Below, piece after piece: positions 16,378 to 25,719 of a stretch of 64,000 bases of DNA (its first letter is position 1; each line of letters opens with the position of its first letter). The notes beneath the pieces were generated by a model. The model did not search any database and was not told the DNA's origin. It saw nothing but the letters and a program-made list of their open reading frames with translations. A program made the position numbers and the translations under genes. The DNA is from JAOUGY01 sp963825585 (GTDB lineage Bacteria > Actinomycetota > Acidimicrobiia > Spongiisociales > ZC4RG35), in NCBI GenBank assembly GCA_963825585.1, contig CAWGTX010000006.1, positions 620,001-684,000 on the forward strand, given 5' to 3'.

Positions 16378-19108
16378 ATGACCTCTCCAGACGCACGCGA
16401 TGAGGCCCTTCGCACGGACATCCGCCGACTGGGAGCGCAGTTGGGCGAGGCGTTGACGAGACAGCACGGTGCTCGCTTGCTGGACCTGGTCGAAGAGGTC
16501 CGGGCTTCCACCAAAGCGATCCGGACCGAACACGACGATCAGGCGTCGGGGCGGCTCGAACATCTGCTGGAGGGTCTCGACATCCACGATGTCATCAACC
16601 TGGTTCGGGCGTTCTCCGCCTACTTCTACCTCGCCAATGTTGCTGAGCAGGCTCATCGGGTAGGGGATGCCGCCTTTCTCGACGGGGATCGAACCGTGCG
16701 TGCCACCGTCGACCGGGTGCTGCAGGCCGACCTCGACGCAGATCTGGTGAAGGCGGTGGTCGAGCGTCTGGAACTACGCCCGGTGTTCACCGCCCATCCC
16801 ACCGAGGCCACCCGCCGTACCTTGCTCACCAAGCTCGGACACGTGGCCGATCTGCTCGACGACCGGCTCGACCCGCGAGGGTCCGACTCGGATCGGGCCC
16901 GGATCGACCGGAGGATCGCCGAACTCATCGACCAGATCTGGCAGACCGACGAGTTGCGCGCCGAACGGCCCGCCCCCATCGACGAGGCTCGCTCGGCGGT
17001 GTTCTACCTGAACCAGTTGTTCTCGGCGGTAGTGCCAGACCTCGGAGAAGAAATCGCTCTCAGCCTCGACCGCCTGCTGCCGGGCTCGGCGGCACGGGCC
17101 CCGATCAGGTTCGGCACCTGGGTGGGCGGCGACCGGGACGGCAACCCGTCGATAACACCCGGGGTCACCATGCAGGTGCTGGAGATGCAACACGAGCACG
17201 GGCTCCGCAAGCTGGTGGAGATGGTCGAGCAGGTGGCCGAGGAGCTGTCGACCTCCACCCGGATCACGGCGGTGACGGCCGAGTTGGCGGCAGCGCTCGA
17301 AGAGGACCGCGAGCTGCTGCCCGACGTGTGGCAACGGTTCCATCGACTCAACGCCGGCGAGCCGTACCGTCTCAAGTGCGCTTACATCCATCAGCGACTC
17401 CTCAACACCCGACGGCGTATCGCCGAGGGTTCACGCCATGTCGCCGGACGGGACTACGCCGAGCCGGGTGAGCTGCTGACCGAGCTCGGCCTTCTCCGGG
17501 CCTCCCTCGAACAGAACGCCGGCGAGCTGATCGCCAACGGGGTGGTGCTCCGACTGCAGCGCAACGCCACCACGTTCGGATTCCATCTCGCCACCATGGA
17601 CATCCGTGAGCATGCCGCACGTCACCACGAGGTCCTCGCCCAGCTGTACGCCCGGCTCGACATCGATTACGCCGGGCTCGACCGGGCGGCGAGGAAGGAG
17701 GTGTTGGCCGACGAGCTGGCGAACCGACGCCCACTCGCCCCGGTGACCACCAGTCTCCACGATCGGGCGGTGGCGACCTTCGGCACCTTCACCGCCATCC
17801 GCGAGGCACTCGACCGATTCGGTGACCAGGTGATCGAGTCCTACATCATCTCGATGACCCAGGGCGTCGACGATGTCCTGGCAGCCGCCGTACTGGCCCG
17901 CGACAACGGCCTGGTCGACCTCCACGGCGGGGTGGCCAGGATCGGGTTCGTGCCGCTGTTCGAAACCATCGATGAGCTCCGTGACGCCGGCGATCTGCTC
18001 GACGCCCTGCTCTCGGTTCCCGCCTACCGGCAGATCGTGGACCTGCGGGGAGGACTGCAGGAGGTGATGCTGGGCTACTCGGACTCCAACAAGTTCGGCG
18101 GCATCACCACCTCACAATGGGAGATCTACAAGGCGCAGCGACTGCTCCGCAACGCCGCTCAAGCTCACGGCGTCACCCTCCGGTTGTTCCACGGTCGGGG
18201 TGGGACGATCGGACGGGGCGGTGGCCCTAGTCACGATGCCATCCTCGCCCAGCCGTACGGCACCATCGACGGCCCCATCAAGATCACCGAGCAGGGCGAG
18301 GTGATCTCTGACAAATATGGCCTTCCCCGGCTGGCGACCCGCAACCTCGAGCTGGCCGTTTCCTCGGTGCTGGAGGCATCGCTCCTGCACCGGGTGTCAC
18401 GACAACCCAAGGACGTGCTCGACCGGTGGACGGCCACCATGGAGCGCATCTCGGCCTCGGCCTTCGCCGCCTACCGCAGCCTCGTCGACGCCGAGGGCCT
18501 GGTCGACTATTTCCTGTCATCGACGCCGGTGGAGGAGTTGGCTGCCATGAACATCGGATCACGACCGTCGCGTCGCCCCGGAGGCGGCACCGGACTCGAC
18601 GACCTGCGCGCCATCCCATGGGTGTTCGGCTGGACGCAATCGCGCCAGATCATCCCGGGCTGGTTCGGCGTCGGTACCGGGCTGCACACCGCCCGCCAGA
18701 ACGGCGATTGGGACACGGTGGTCGAGATGTTCGAGAAGTGGAGCTTCATGCAGACGTTCATCGGGAACGTCGAGATGACCATGACCAAGACCGACCTCGC
18801 CATCGCCAGCCGGTATGTGCAGGAACTGGTCGACCCGTCGCTACACCACCTGTACGACGTCATCCGCGACGAGTACGGCCGCACGCTCCTCGAGATCCGG
18901 AGGCTCACAGGCCGCGACCTGCTCGACGGCTATCCGCTCCTCCAGCGGACGCTGGGCGGTGAGGGACTACTACCTGGATCCGCTCAACTACCTCCAGGTG
19001 GCGTTGTTGGCCCGGAGCCGGGCCGGCGGCGGAACGGACCCGCTCCTCCAGCGGGCGTTACTCCTCACCGTGAACGGGGTCGCCGCTGGGATGCGGAACA
19101 CCGGCTGA
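16378..19108 (+). CDS. ppc: Phosphoenolpyruvate carboxylase, frameshifted near the 3' end
   Basis: PEPC makes oxaloacetate from PEP and bicarbonate to refill the TCA cycle. Motifs in order are TAHPTEATRR (catalytic His, about 140), GTWVGGDRDGNP, ESYIISMTQGVDDVL, VMLGYSDSNKFGGI, RLFHGRGGTIGRGGGPSHD and TEQGEVISDKYGL. The frame is intact to LLQRTLG near 18953, where GGG at 18954-18956 replaces an expected GG. Dropping one G restores AVRDYYLDPLNYLQVALLAR and the canonical C terminus VNGVAAGMRNTG ending at 19108, 909 residues in all. As written, the protein would run to 19122 with a wrong tail and lose the conserved C-terminal active-site residues. Confidence 0.9.
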
Positions 19109-19174
19109 GAACAAGAGTATGAACAGTTGTCTCAGGGGTTCCGGTTGGCCACCGGTCTGGGATAGAACCATCCC

Positions 19175-20497
19175 ATGCGATACAAGCTCATCGTCCTCTC
19201 TGTGGTGCTGGCGGCGTGCGGAGGAACTGTCGCCGAGCCTCCTCCTCCGCCACCGACATTCCCGGACGCTCCTACCGCCCCCTCCGGGGAGTTGAGCGAG
19301 GCGGCGGTGGCCGCCCTCGAGGAGGCCTGGAAAGGTATCTTCGTGGGCCTCGATCCCGATGCCGTCGCCGCCATCGGAGCGGCCGGTGACGTCCGGGCGG
19401 CGTGGCCGCTGTCGGACCTGATGCGCTTCTCGCAGTCGCTGCCGGCGCTCGATGCCACCAGGTCGGCGTTCGAGGCCCTCACCGGCACCGCCCTCACCGA
19501 CCGCTTCCCGTGGACCGAGGCCACCAACCTGCTCATGGCCTGGGACACCCCGGCACCTCCCGGATACGTGGAGCTGAAGCGAAGACTGTTCACGATCATC
19601 GACGAGCGGTGGGAGCCCTTCTTCGCGGAACCGACCGACATCGACTACCGCCTGCTCGGCTGGGGTGGCGTCCTCATGGATGACAGACCGTTGGGGAGCC
19701 CCAACCCGTGCCCCCAGGGGTGCATCCCTTCGCTCGACGACCCTGCCGTGACCGATGCCGCGGGCGGCGACTGGCTCAACGACGACTTCCCCATCTTCGG
19801 CATCGTGCTCGACGGCGAAGCCCGGGCCTACCCCCGCCACATCATGGAAGTGCACGAGATGGTGAACGACACGCTGGGTGGGGAACGCATCGCCTTCGCC
19901 TACTGCACGTTGTGTGGTTCGGCCCAGGCATACCTGTCCGAAGGCATCGTGATGCGTACCTCCGGGCTGCTGTCGCGTTCGAACAAGGTGATGTTCGATC
20001 TGCTCACCATGTCCGCATTCGACACGTTCACCGGGCGCGCCGTCAGCGGGCCGCTGCTCTCCGAGGGTGTGCAGTTGGAGCAGGTGAGCGTGGTCACCAC
20101 CACGTGGGGCGAGTGGAAGGCAGACCACCCCGAAACGACCATCGTCGCCGAGGACGGCGGCATCTCGAGGTCGTACCCGCTCGACCCGCTCGGCGGTCGC
20201 GACGACAACGGACCGATCTTCCCGATCGGCTCGATCGACCCCCGCCTGGGTGTCCAGGATCAGGTGCTGGGGGTGGTGCTCCCCGGTGGGGCGGCCCTCG
20301 CCTTCCCGGTGGCGAACTCACTGATCGAGCTGCGCAGCGGAGGGACGGTGGATTTGGCGGGAGTGATGCTCGTCACCGACGCCGGAGGGCTGAGAGCGGA
20401 GCTGACCGACGGCACCCCGGTGGTGTCGCACCAGGCGTTCTGGTTCGCATGGAGCCAGTTCCATCCCGACACTGCGCTGTGGGAGGCACCCGAGTAG
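19175..20497 (+). CDS. DUF3179 domain-containing lipoprotein
   Basis: The 440-residue protein has a lipoprotein signal (lipobox LAAC, Cys 15) and a Pro-rich linker, then a helical region (about 35-140). The DUF3179 domain (about 190-435) contains the family's signature AYCTLCGSAQAY near 250 and DFPIFGIVLDGEARAYPRHI. The paired Cys in YCTLCGS could bind metal or form a disulfide. No enzymatic function has been established for the family to my knowledge. It lies between ppc and upp on the same strand, 11 bases before upp, so it is probably co-transcribed with upp. Confidence 0.88.
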   Translation: MRYKLIVLSVVLAACGGTVAEPPPPPPTFPDAPTAPSGELSEAAVAALEEAWKGIFVGLDPDAVAAIGAAGDVRAAWPLSDLMRFSQSLPALDATRSAFEALTGTALTDRFPWTEATNLLMAWDTPAPPGYVELKRRLFTIIDERWEPFFAEPTDIDYRLLGWGGVLMDDRPLGSPNPCPQGCIPSLDDPAVTDAAGGDWLNDDFPIFGIVLDGEARAYPRHIMEVHEMVNDTLGGERIAFAYCTLCGSAQAYLSEGIVMRTSGLLSRSNKVMFDLLTMSAFDTFTGRAVSGPLLSEGVQLEQVSVVTTTWGEWKADHPETTIVAEDGGISRSYPLDPLGGRDDNGPIFPIGSIDPRLGVQDQVLGVVLPGGAALAFPVANSLIELRSGGTVDLAGVMLVTDAGGLRAELTDGTPVVSHQAFWFAWSQFHPDTALWEAPE

Positions 20498-20508
20498 CCT
20501 CCCACGCC

Positions 20509-21126
20509 ATGCTCACAGTCGTGGATCACCCCCTCGTCGCCCACTACCTCACCACGCTGCGGGACCGCAGCACCGGTTCGACCGAGTTCCGGGCAACCGC
20601 TCGCCGTCTCGCATATGTGCTGGTAACCGAAGCCCTGTCGGACATGCCCGTCGCCGAGGTCGACATCGAAACGCCGCTGGAAGGCATGACCGCCAGCCGG
20701 CTTGGAAAGCCGGTCGTGTTCGTGGCCGTGTTCCGCGCCGGGCTGGGACTGATCGACGCCGCCCTGGACCTGGTGCCCGATGCCCGCATCGGCTACGCCG
20801 GGGTCCAACGCAACGAGGAAACCGCCCTCCCGATGGAGTACTACACGAAGTTCCCCGAGATGGGCGACGCCCGCGTGATCATCCTCGAGCCAATGCTCGC
20901 CACCGGTGGTTCGCTCGAATGGGCCGTGTCGAAGGTGAAGGAACACGGGGCGACCGACGTCACCGCGGTGTGTGTCGTTTCAGCACCGGTCGGAGTCGAA
21001 GCCATGGAGACGGCGCATCCCGATGTTCGGGTGGTGACCGCAGCCCTCGACCGCGACCTGGACCACCATTTCTACATCCGGCCGGGACTCGGGGATATGG
21101 GTGACAGGCTGTTCGGGACGACTTGA
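20509..21126 (+). CDS. upp: Uracil phosphoribosyltransferase
   Basis: Upp (205 residues) converts uracil and PRPP to UMP in pyrimidine salvage. The N terminus VDHPLVAHYLTTLRDRSTG is characteristic, the region VFVAVFRAGLGLIDAALDLVP matches the family, the PRPP loop is ILEPMLATGGSLEWAV (about 126-140), and the C-terminal uracil-binding segment is FYIRPGLGDMGDRLFGT. The ATG at 20509 is close behind the DUF3179 gene. Together with cdd, purine nucleoside phosphorylase and thymidine phosphorylase in this window it gives a fairly full nucleoside-salvage set. Confidence 0.96.
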   Translation: MLTVVDHPLVAHYLTTLRDRSTGSTEFRATARRLAYVLVTEALSDMPVAEVDIETPLEGMTASRLGKPVVFVAVFRAGLGLIDAALDLVPDARIGYAGVQRNEETALPMEYYTKFPEMGDARVIILEPMLATGGSLEWAVSKVKEHGATDVTAVCVVSAPVGVEAMETAHPDVRVVTAALDRDLDHHFYIRPGLGDMGDRLFGTT

Positions 21127-21163
21127 GGAAGGCGGAGGAAGGCGGAGGAAGGCGGAGGAAGGC
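21126..21163. repeat. Tandem decamer GGAGGAAGGC directly after upp
   Basis: About four copies of the decamer GGAGGAAGGC begin at the upp stop codon. The unit is purine-only except one base. It lies just before the mini-ORF array and may be part of the same unstable region. Confidence 0.7.
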
Positions 21164-21206
21164 ACCACATGATCCGTTCCTCGTGGCAGCCTCAGAGAGT
21201 CGATCG

Positions 21207-21837
21207 ATGAACGTGGCAAGTTCAGAACGCTCTCAGGCCCGCACCCCCGTACGGGGGGTCGCCCCCCCGAGGAATCAACCAATGAACGTGGCGACTTCAG
21301 ACCACTCTCAGCCCAACACCCCCGGCCAAGCACGCGACCACACAGCCACCAGCACCGGCGGGGGGTACGGGGGGTCGCCCCCCCGAGGAATCACCGGGGG
21401 GTACGGGGGGTCGCCCCCCCGAGGAATCAACCAATGAACGTGGCGACTTCAGACCACTCTCAGCCCAACACCCCCGGCCAAGCACGCGACCACACAGCCA
21501 CCAGCACCGGCGGGGGGTACGGGGGGTCGCCCCCCCGAGGAATCACCGGGTCGGGGGTCGCCCCCCCGAGGAATCAACCAATGAACGTGGCGACTTCAGA
21601 CCACTCTCAGCCCAACACCCCCGGCCAAGCACGCGACCACACAGCCACCAGCACCGGCGGGGGGTACGGGGGGTCGCCTCCCCGAGGAATCAACCGATGA
21701 ACGTGGCGACTTCAGACCACTCTCAGCCCAACACCCCCGGCCAAGCACGCGACCACACAGCCACCAGCACCGGCGGGGGGTTCGGGGGGTCGCCCCCCCG
21801 AGGAATCACTGGGGGGTCGCCCCCCCGAGGAATCACA
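21207..21837 (+). repeat. Five-unit tandem mini-ORF array with G/C hairpins and Shine-Dalgarno sequences
   Basis: Units begin with ATG at 21207, 21282, 21434, 21581 and 21697. Units 2-5 encode nearly the same peptide start (MNVATSDHSQPNTPGQ) followed by a Gly-rich stretch; unit 1 is shorter and diverged. Each unit ends in one or two copies of a module made of a G5-6 arm, TCG, a C6-7 arm (CCTCCCC in unit 4) and then GAGGAATCA, eight modules in all. GAGGA stands eight bases before the next ATG, and in two cases the stop of one frame overlaps the next start (AATGA). The last module ends six bases before the GTG of the alkyltransferase-like gene and supplies its ribosome-binding site. Unit lengths vary (about 75, 152, 147, 116 and 141 bases), as in a VNTR. 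Confidence 0.85.
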
Positions 21838-22131
21838 GTGTTCGAGGACGCGGTGATCGAGGCTGTTCGATCGATCTCCGTGGGTGACCTCATGACGTAC
21901 GGGGAGGTGGCCGAGTTCGCCGGGTTCCCGGGGAGGGCTCGCGGGGTCGGTCGGGTCCTCGCCATCTCGGCGGTGGACATGCCGTGGTGGCGGGTGGTCG
22001 GGGCCGGGCTCCGCATCATCTCGCCGTCCGGCGACGAACAGGCCCGACTGCTGCAGGAGGAGGGTTGGACCGTGACCGGCCGTCGGGTCGCAGACGGGAC
22101 TCGAACCGACCGGGCACGACCGGCCAACTGA
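21838..22131 (+). CDS. MGMT-family alkyltransferase-like (ATL) protein
   Basis: The protein has 97 residues and matches the DNA-binding domain of O6-alkylguanine-DNA alkyltransferases: VGDLMTYGEVAEFAGFPGRARGVGRVL (shown in pieces: DLMTYGEVAEF, then RGVGRVL) with the Arg finger. The active-site PCHRV is replaced by PWWRVVGAG, so the acceptor Cys is absent. ATL proteins (typically PWHRV) bind alkylated guanine and hand it to nucleotide excision repair, and that is the inferred role. The GTG at 21838 is preferred because GAGGA sits six bases upstream. The frame is open further upstream into the repeat array, so a fused longer product from 21697 (144 residues) is also possible. Confidence 0.85.
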   Translation: MFEDAVIEAVRSISVGDLMTYGEVAEFAGFPGRARGVGRVLAISAVDMPWWRVVGAGLRIISPSGDEQARLLQEEGWTVTGRRVADGTRTDRARPAN

Positions 22132-22135
22132 CGGT

Positions 22136-23962
22136 ATGAAGCGAGTGGGGTTCCTCCTGGTGATGGCGATCGCCGCCGTCCTTCCGGCGGCGCCGGCAGC
22201 TGCGGCCGGCGGCACGTTCGGAGACGACGATACGAGCGTGCACGAACGCGACATCGAGACTTTGGCCGGCACCGGGATCACCAAGGGCTGCGCCAGCGAC
22301 CGCTACTGCCCCGACGAACCCGTCACCCGCGGGCAGATGGCCGCCTTCCTGGTCCGAGCCCTCGGACTCTCCCCCACCGACGGCATCGACTTCACCGACG
22401 ACGACACCTCCGTCTTCGAAACCGACATCCAGACCCTCGCCGCCAACGGCATCACAAAAGGCTGCGCCAGCGACCGCTACTGCCCCGACGAACCCGTCAC
22501 CCGCGGGCAGATGGCCGCCTTCCTGGTCCGAGCCCTCGGACTCTCCCCCACCGACGGCATCGACTTCACCGACGACGACACCTCCGTCTTCGAAACCGAC
22601 ATCCAGACCCTCGCCGCCAACGGCATCACAAAAGGCTGCGCCACCGACCGCTACTGCCCCGACGAACCCGTCACCCGCGGACAGATGGCGTCGTTCCTGG
22701 TGAGGGCGCTCGAGCTCGATCCTCTGGTTCCGGTGTCGTTCGTCGCCTCCGAACGGGCACCCACGAACCCGGAACGGGGCTTCTACCAGTCTGTCGACCT
22801 GATGGCCGAGGACGACCTGAGCTGGGTGACGGCCGACGGCGTCTCACTCGTCCACGCCTACGTACGGCTTGACGACTACCGCAGCCAGGACATTCCTGCC
22901 GACTTCCTCGCCGACCTGGGCGAGCACCTCGATCTGGCGCGGGACGCCGGGGTGAAGGTGATCTTCCGGGCCTCCTACAACTTCGGGATCGGCGAGCCTG
23001 ACGCCTCTCTCTCCTGGGTGTTGCGCCACATCGAGCAACTCGCTCCGGTGTGGACCGCCAACGCCGATGTGATCGCAGTTGTGCAGGCCGGCTTCATCGG
23101 CGCGTGGGGCGAATGGCACTCGTCGACGAACGGGCTCGACACACCCGCCAACCGGGCGGCACTGCTCGATGCTCTGCTCGAGGCGGTTCCGGTCGAACGG
23201 ATGGTTCAATTGCGGTATCCCAGCGACCTGATCGAGGCCCATTCGACGCCAATCGACGCCTCGGGTGCGCACGACGGGTCGGACCGTGCCCGCACCGGAC
23301 ATCACAACGATTGTTTCGTGTCGAGTCCCACCGACGTGGGAACCTACTTCCCGGAGTCCCGCACCGCCGAGTTCAAGGACTTCCTCGAAGCCCAAACCCG
23401 CTCCACCTGGGCGGGCGGCGAGACCTGCGGCGCCGATCTGGAGGTGGCACGGTGGGACTGCGCCACCACCCTGCGGGAGATGGAACGTTTCCACTTCACC
23501 TACATCAACCAGAGCTACTACCAGGGAGCCATCGACTCCTGGAAAGGCGAGGGATGCCACGACGAGATCTTCGATCGGCTCGGGTACCGGATCCGGGCCA
23601 CCGGCGGTGCCCACAGCGATTCGGTCGTCCCGGGAGGCTCCCTCACGCTCAATCTGAACCTGGTGAACGACGGCTTCGCCGCTCCGATGAACCCGCGCAC
23701 CGCGTACGTCGTGCTCGACGGACCGGACCGAGTTGAGGTGGCGCTTCCCGACGATCCCCGCAAATGGCAGCCGGGGCTGATCTCGCTGCGGGTGTCCGTA
23801 CCGGTGCCGGCCGGTACGAGTCCCGGTGACTACCGGATATCTCTGTGGTTGCCCGACCCCGACCTGCCGGGCCGATCCGACTACGCCATCCGTCTCGCCA
23901 ACGACGGCATCTGGGAATCTGGCGCCAACACGATCGGGACCATGACCGTCCCGGGTGGCTAG
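22136..23962 (+). CDS. Secreted protein with three SLH-like modules and a DUF4874/DUF4832-type domain
   Basis: The protein has 608 residues with a signal peptide ending AAPAAAA (about 24). Three SLH-like modules of 58 residues follow (about 25-200). Each has the pattern DDDTSV, DIxTLAxxGITKGC, YCPDEPVTRGQMA, with a Cys pair bracketing the loop. The second and third modules are nearly identical at the DNA level with a 174-base period. From about 205 comes a domain beginning NPERGFYQSVDLM, as in DUF4874, with a glycosidase-like barrel feel (NADVIAVVQAGFIGAWGEWH), then a DUF4832-like beta-domain. It is probably attached to the envelope through the SLH modules and may act on a polysaccharide; no catalytic residues can be assigned with certainty. 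Confidence 0.82.
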   Translation: MKRVGFLLVMAIAAVLPAAPAAAAGGTFGDDDTSVHERDIETLAGTGITKGCASDRYCPDEPVTRGQMAAFLVRALGLSPTDGIDFTDDDTSVFETDIQTLAANGITKGCASDRYCPDEPVTRGQMAAFLVRALGLSPTDGIDFTDDDTSVFETDIQTLAANGITKGCATDRYCPDEPVTRGQMASFLVRALELDPLVPVSFVASERAPTNPERGFYQSVDLMAEDDLSWVTADGVSLVHAYVRLDDYRSQDIPADFLADLGEHLDLARDAGVKVIFRASYNFGIGEPDASLSWVLRHIEQLAPVWTANADVIAVVQAGFIGAWGEWHSSTNGLDTPANRAALLDALLEAVPVERMVQLRYPSDLIEAHSTPIDASGAHDGSDRARTGHHNDCFVSSPTDVGTYFPESRTAEFKDFLEAQTRSTWAGGETCGADLEVARWDCATTLREMERFHFTYINQSYYQGAIDSWKGEGCHDEIFDRLGYRIRATGGAHSDSVVPGGSLTLNLNLVNDGFAAPMNPRTAYVVLDGPDRVEVALPDDPRKWQPGLISLRVSVPVPAGTSPGDYRISLWLPDPDLPGRSDYAIRLANDGIWESGANTIGTMTVPGG

Positions 23963-25656
23963 AACCCGGCGAAGCTCGCCAGGTCTTCTGCGACCAACAC
24001 GGCCTCGGCGAGCAAGCCCTCTTCGGTAGCCATCCAGTCGGCGCCGGCGTCTCCCCGCAGGTCGACGTAGATCTTGATCTTCGGCTCGGTGCCGCTGGGG
24101 CGGATGAGCGCACGACCGGCGTAGCCGAGCGTGTACTCGACCAGGTCGGTGTTTCCGAGCCAACGGGGTCGGTTCTCCGCACCGGTTCGGTAGTCGGTGG
24201 CCTGGGTGACGGGTCGACCGGCCAGCGAGTCGGGCACGCGTCCGTTCAGCGACGCCATGGCAGCGGCGATCTGTTCGAGGCCTTCGGCGCCGGCACGAAC
24301 GATGCTCTTCTGGGTGCTCACCCAGAGGCCGTGGTCGGCGTAGAGCCGACCGAGCCGATCCCACACCGTCTCGCCTTCCACGGCGGCGTGGGCGGCCATC
24401 ACGGCGAAAGCGAGGGCGGCGCTGATGCCGTCCTTGTCGCGCACGGTCCGGCCGACCGAATACCCGAGGGCTTCCTCGTAGCCGAACACGAACGTGCCCT
24501 GTCCGGCGGCCTCACGGTCGAGAGCGGCGTTGCAGATCCATTTGAACCCGGTGAGCGTGCGGTCGTAGCCGGCGCCGTGAGCGGCTGCCACAGACGCCAA
24601 CATGGGAGAGGAAACGATGCTCTGGATCACCAACGCATCCGACTCCATGGTTGTCGCCAGGACGAAGTCGGCCAGCAGCACCCCGATCTGGTTGCCGCTC
24701 AGTTGCCGCCAGCGCCCATCGACAGGGAGGCTGACAGCCAGGCGGTCGGCGTCGGGATCGTTGGCGATGACGAGGTCTGCTCCCACCTGGGCGGCGAGTG
24801 CGTTTGAGAGGTCCATCGCGCCCGGTTCCTCCGGGTTGGGGAAGGCCACGGTCGGGAAGTGACCGTCGGGCTCGAACTGCTCCGGCACCGGCACAACGCG
24901 GTGGAACCCGGCCCGGGAGAACAATTCGAGCAGCGTCTCTCCGCCTACCCCGTGCATGGCGGAGTACACCATTCGGGGCCCTGGCCCCCCGGGCGGCGTC
25001 GGCACGGTGGCGAGCACGGCTCCGTGGTAGGCGTCGATGATCTCGGCCGGCACCTGGGAGACCAGTGGATGGCTACGGGGTGAGTCGACCAGCGGAACAT
25101 CGACGGCGAGCGGGGCCGAGTCGATGAACGACGATATCGAGGTGTCATCGGGTGGGACGATCTGGATGGCGGTGGCGGCGTAGGCCTTGTAGCCGTTGTC
25201 AGCCGGCGGGTTGTGGCTGGCGGTGATGATGATGCCGGCCACCGCCGCCATCTCTTTGGCCACATAGGCGATGACGGGCGTCGGGCTGGGGCCATCGATC
25301 ATGGCGACCTCGAGGCCTGCCGCAGCTAGCACGCCGACCGTGTCGTCGAGGAACTGCGGGCTGGAGAGGCGGGCGTCCCGACCCACCACCACCGGTCCCC
25401 GGTCCGGGCCCGACGTCGCCAGCACGTGCTGGGCGAGTCCCCACGTGGCGCGGATCACCACGGCACGGTTCATTCGGTTGGAGCCACCCTCGACTCGACC
25501 ACGCAGGCCAGCGGTCCCGAACTCGAGCGTGCCGGCCATCCGGTCGGCCAGCTCGCCGAGGTCGTCGGCGTCGATCAACGCCTCCAGCTCGGCCCGGGTC
25601 CCGGGGTCGGGGTCACCTGCGATCCATTGGCGTGTTCGAGCGATGATATCCGTCAC
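23959..25656 (-). CDS. Phosphoglucomutase/phosphomannomutase family protein
   Basis: This 565-residue alpha-D-phosphohexomutase is of PgcA-like length. It shows the phosphoserine loop IIITASHNPPADNGYK (about 140), Mg-binding NDPDADRLAVS (about 290), sugar-binding FGYEEALGYS (about 390) and phosphate-binding IRPSGTEPKIKIY (about 520). It interconverts hexose 1- and 6-phosphates; glucose versus mannose preference cannot be settled here. The start is ATG at 25656. Its 3' end overlaps the SLH-protein gene by four bases in convergent orientation. Confidence 0.93.
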   Translation of the reverse strand: MTDIIARTRQWIAGDPDPGTRAELEALIDADDLGELADRMAGTLEFGTAGLRGRVEGGSNRMNRAVVIRATWGLAQHVLATSGPDRGPVVVGRDARLSSPQFLDDTVGVLAAAGLEVAMIDGPSPTPVIAYVAKEMAAVAGIIITASHNPPADNGYKAYAATAIQIVPPDDTSISSFIDSAPLAVDVPLVDSPRSHPLVSQVPAEIIDAYHGAVLATVPTPPGGPGPRMVYSAMHGVGGETLLELFSRAGFHRVVPVPEQFEPDGHFPTVAFPNPEEPGAMDLSNALAAQVGADLVIANDPDADRLAVSLPVDGRWRQLSGNQIGVLLADFVLATTMESDALVIQSIVSSPMLASVAAAHGAGYDRTLTGFKWICNAALDREAAGQGTFVFGYEEALGYSVGRTVRDKDGISAALAFAVMAAHAAVEGETVWDRLGRLYADHGLWVSTQKSIVRAGAEGLEQIAAAMASLNGRVPDSLAGRPVTQATDYRTGAENRPRWLGNTDLVEYTLGYAGRALIRPSGTEPKIKIYVDLRGDAGADWMATEEGLLAEAVLVAEDLASFAGF

Positions 25657-25719
25657 GCCCAGGAGGGTACCCCCAGAGTGTGCCCGGGCGCTCGCTGCAC
25701 TCGTCTTCCCAGTGTTCGG

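Noticed and set aside
19708..21126. Long frame upstream of upp in the upp frame
   Set aside because: The part before 20509 is Arg/His-rich translation of the DUF3179 gene in another frame; upp clearly starts at 20509.
21297..21485. Minus-strand frames across the mini-ORF array (DSSGGRPP-type repeats)
   Set aside because: They lack consistent start and ribosome-binding sites, whereas the plus strand shows GAGGA before each ATG. Not fully excluded, because the hairpin works on either strand.
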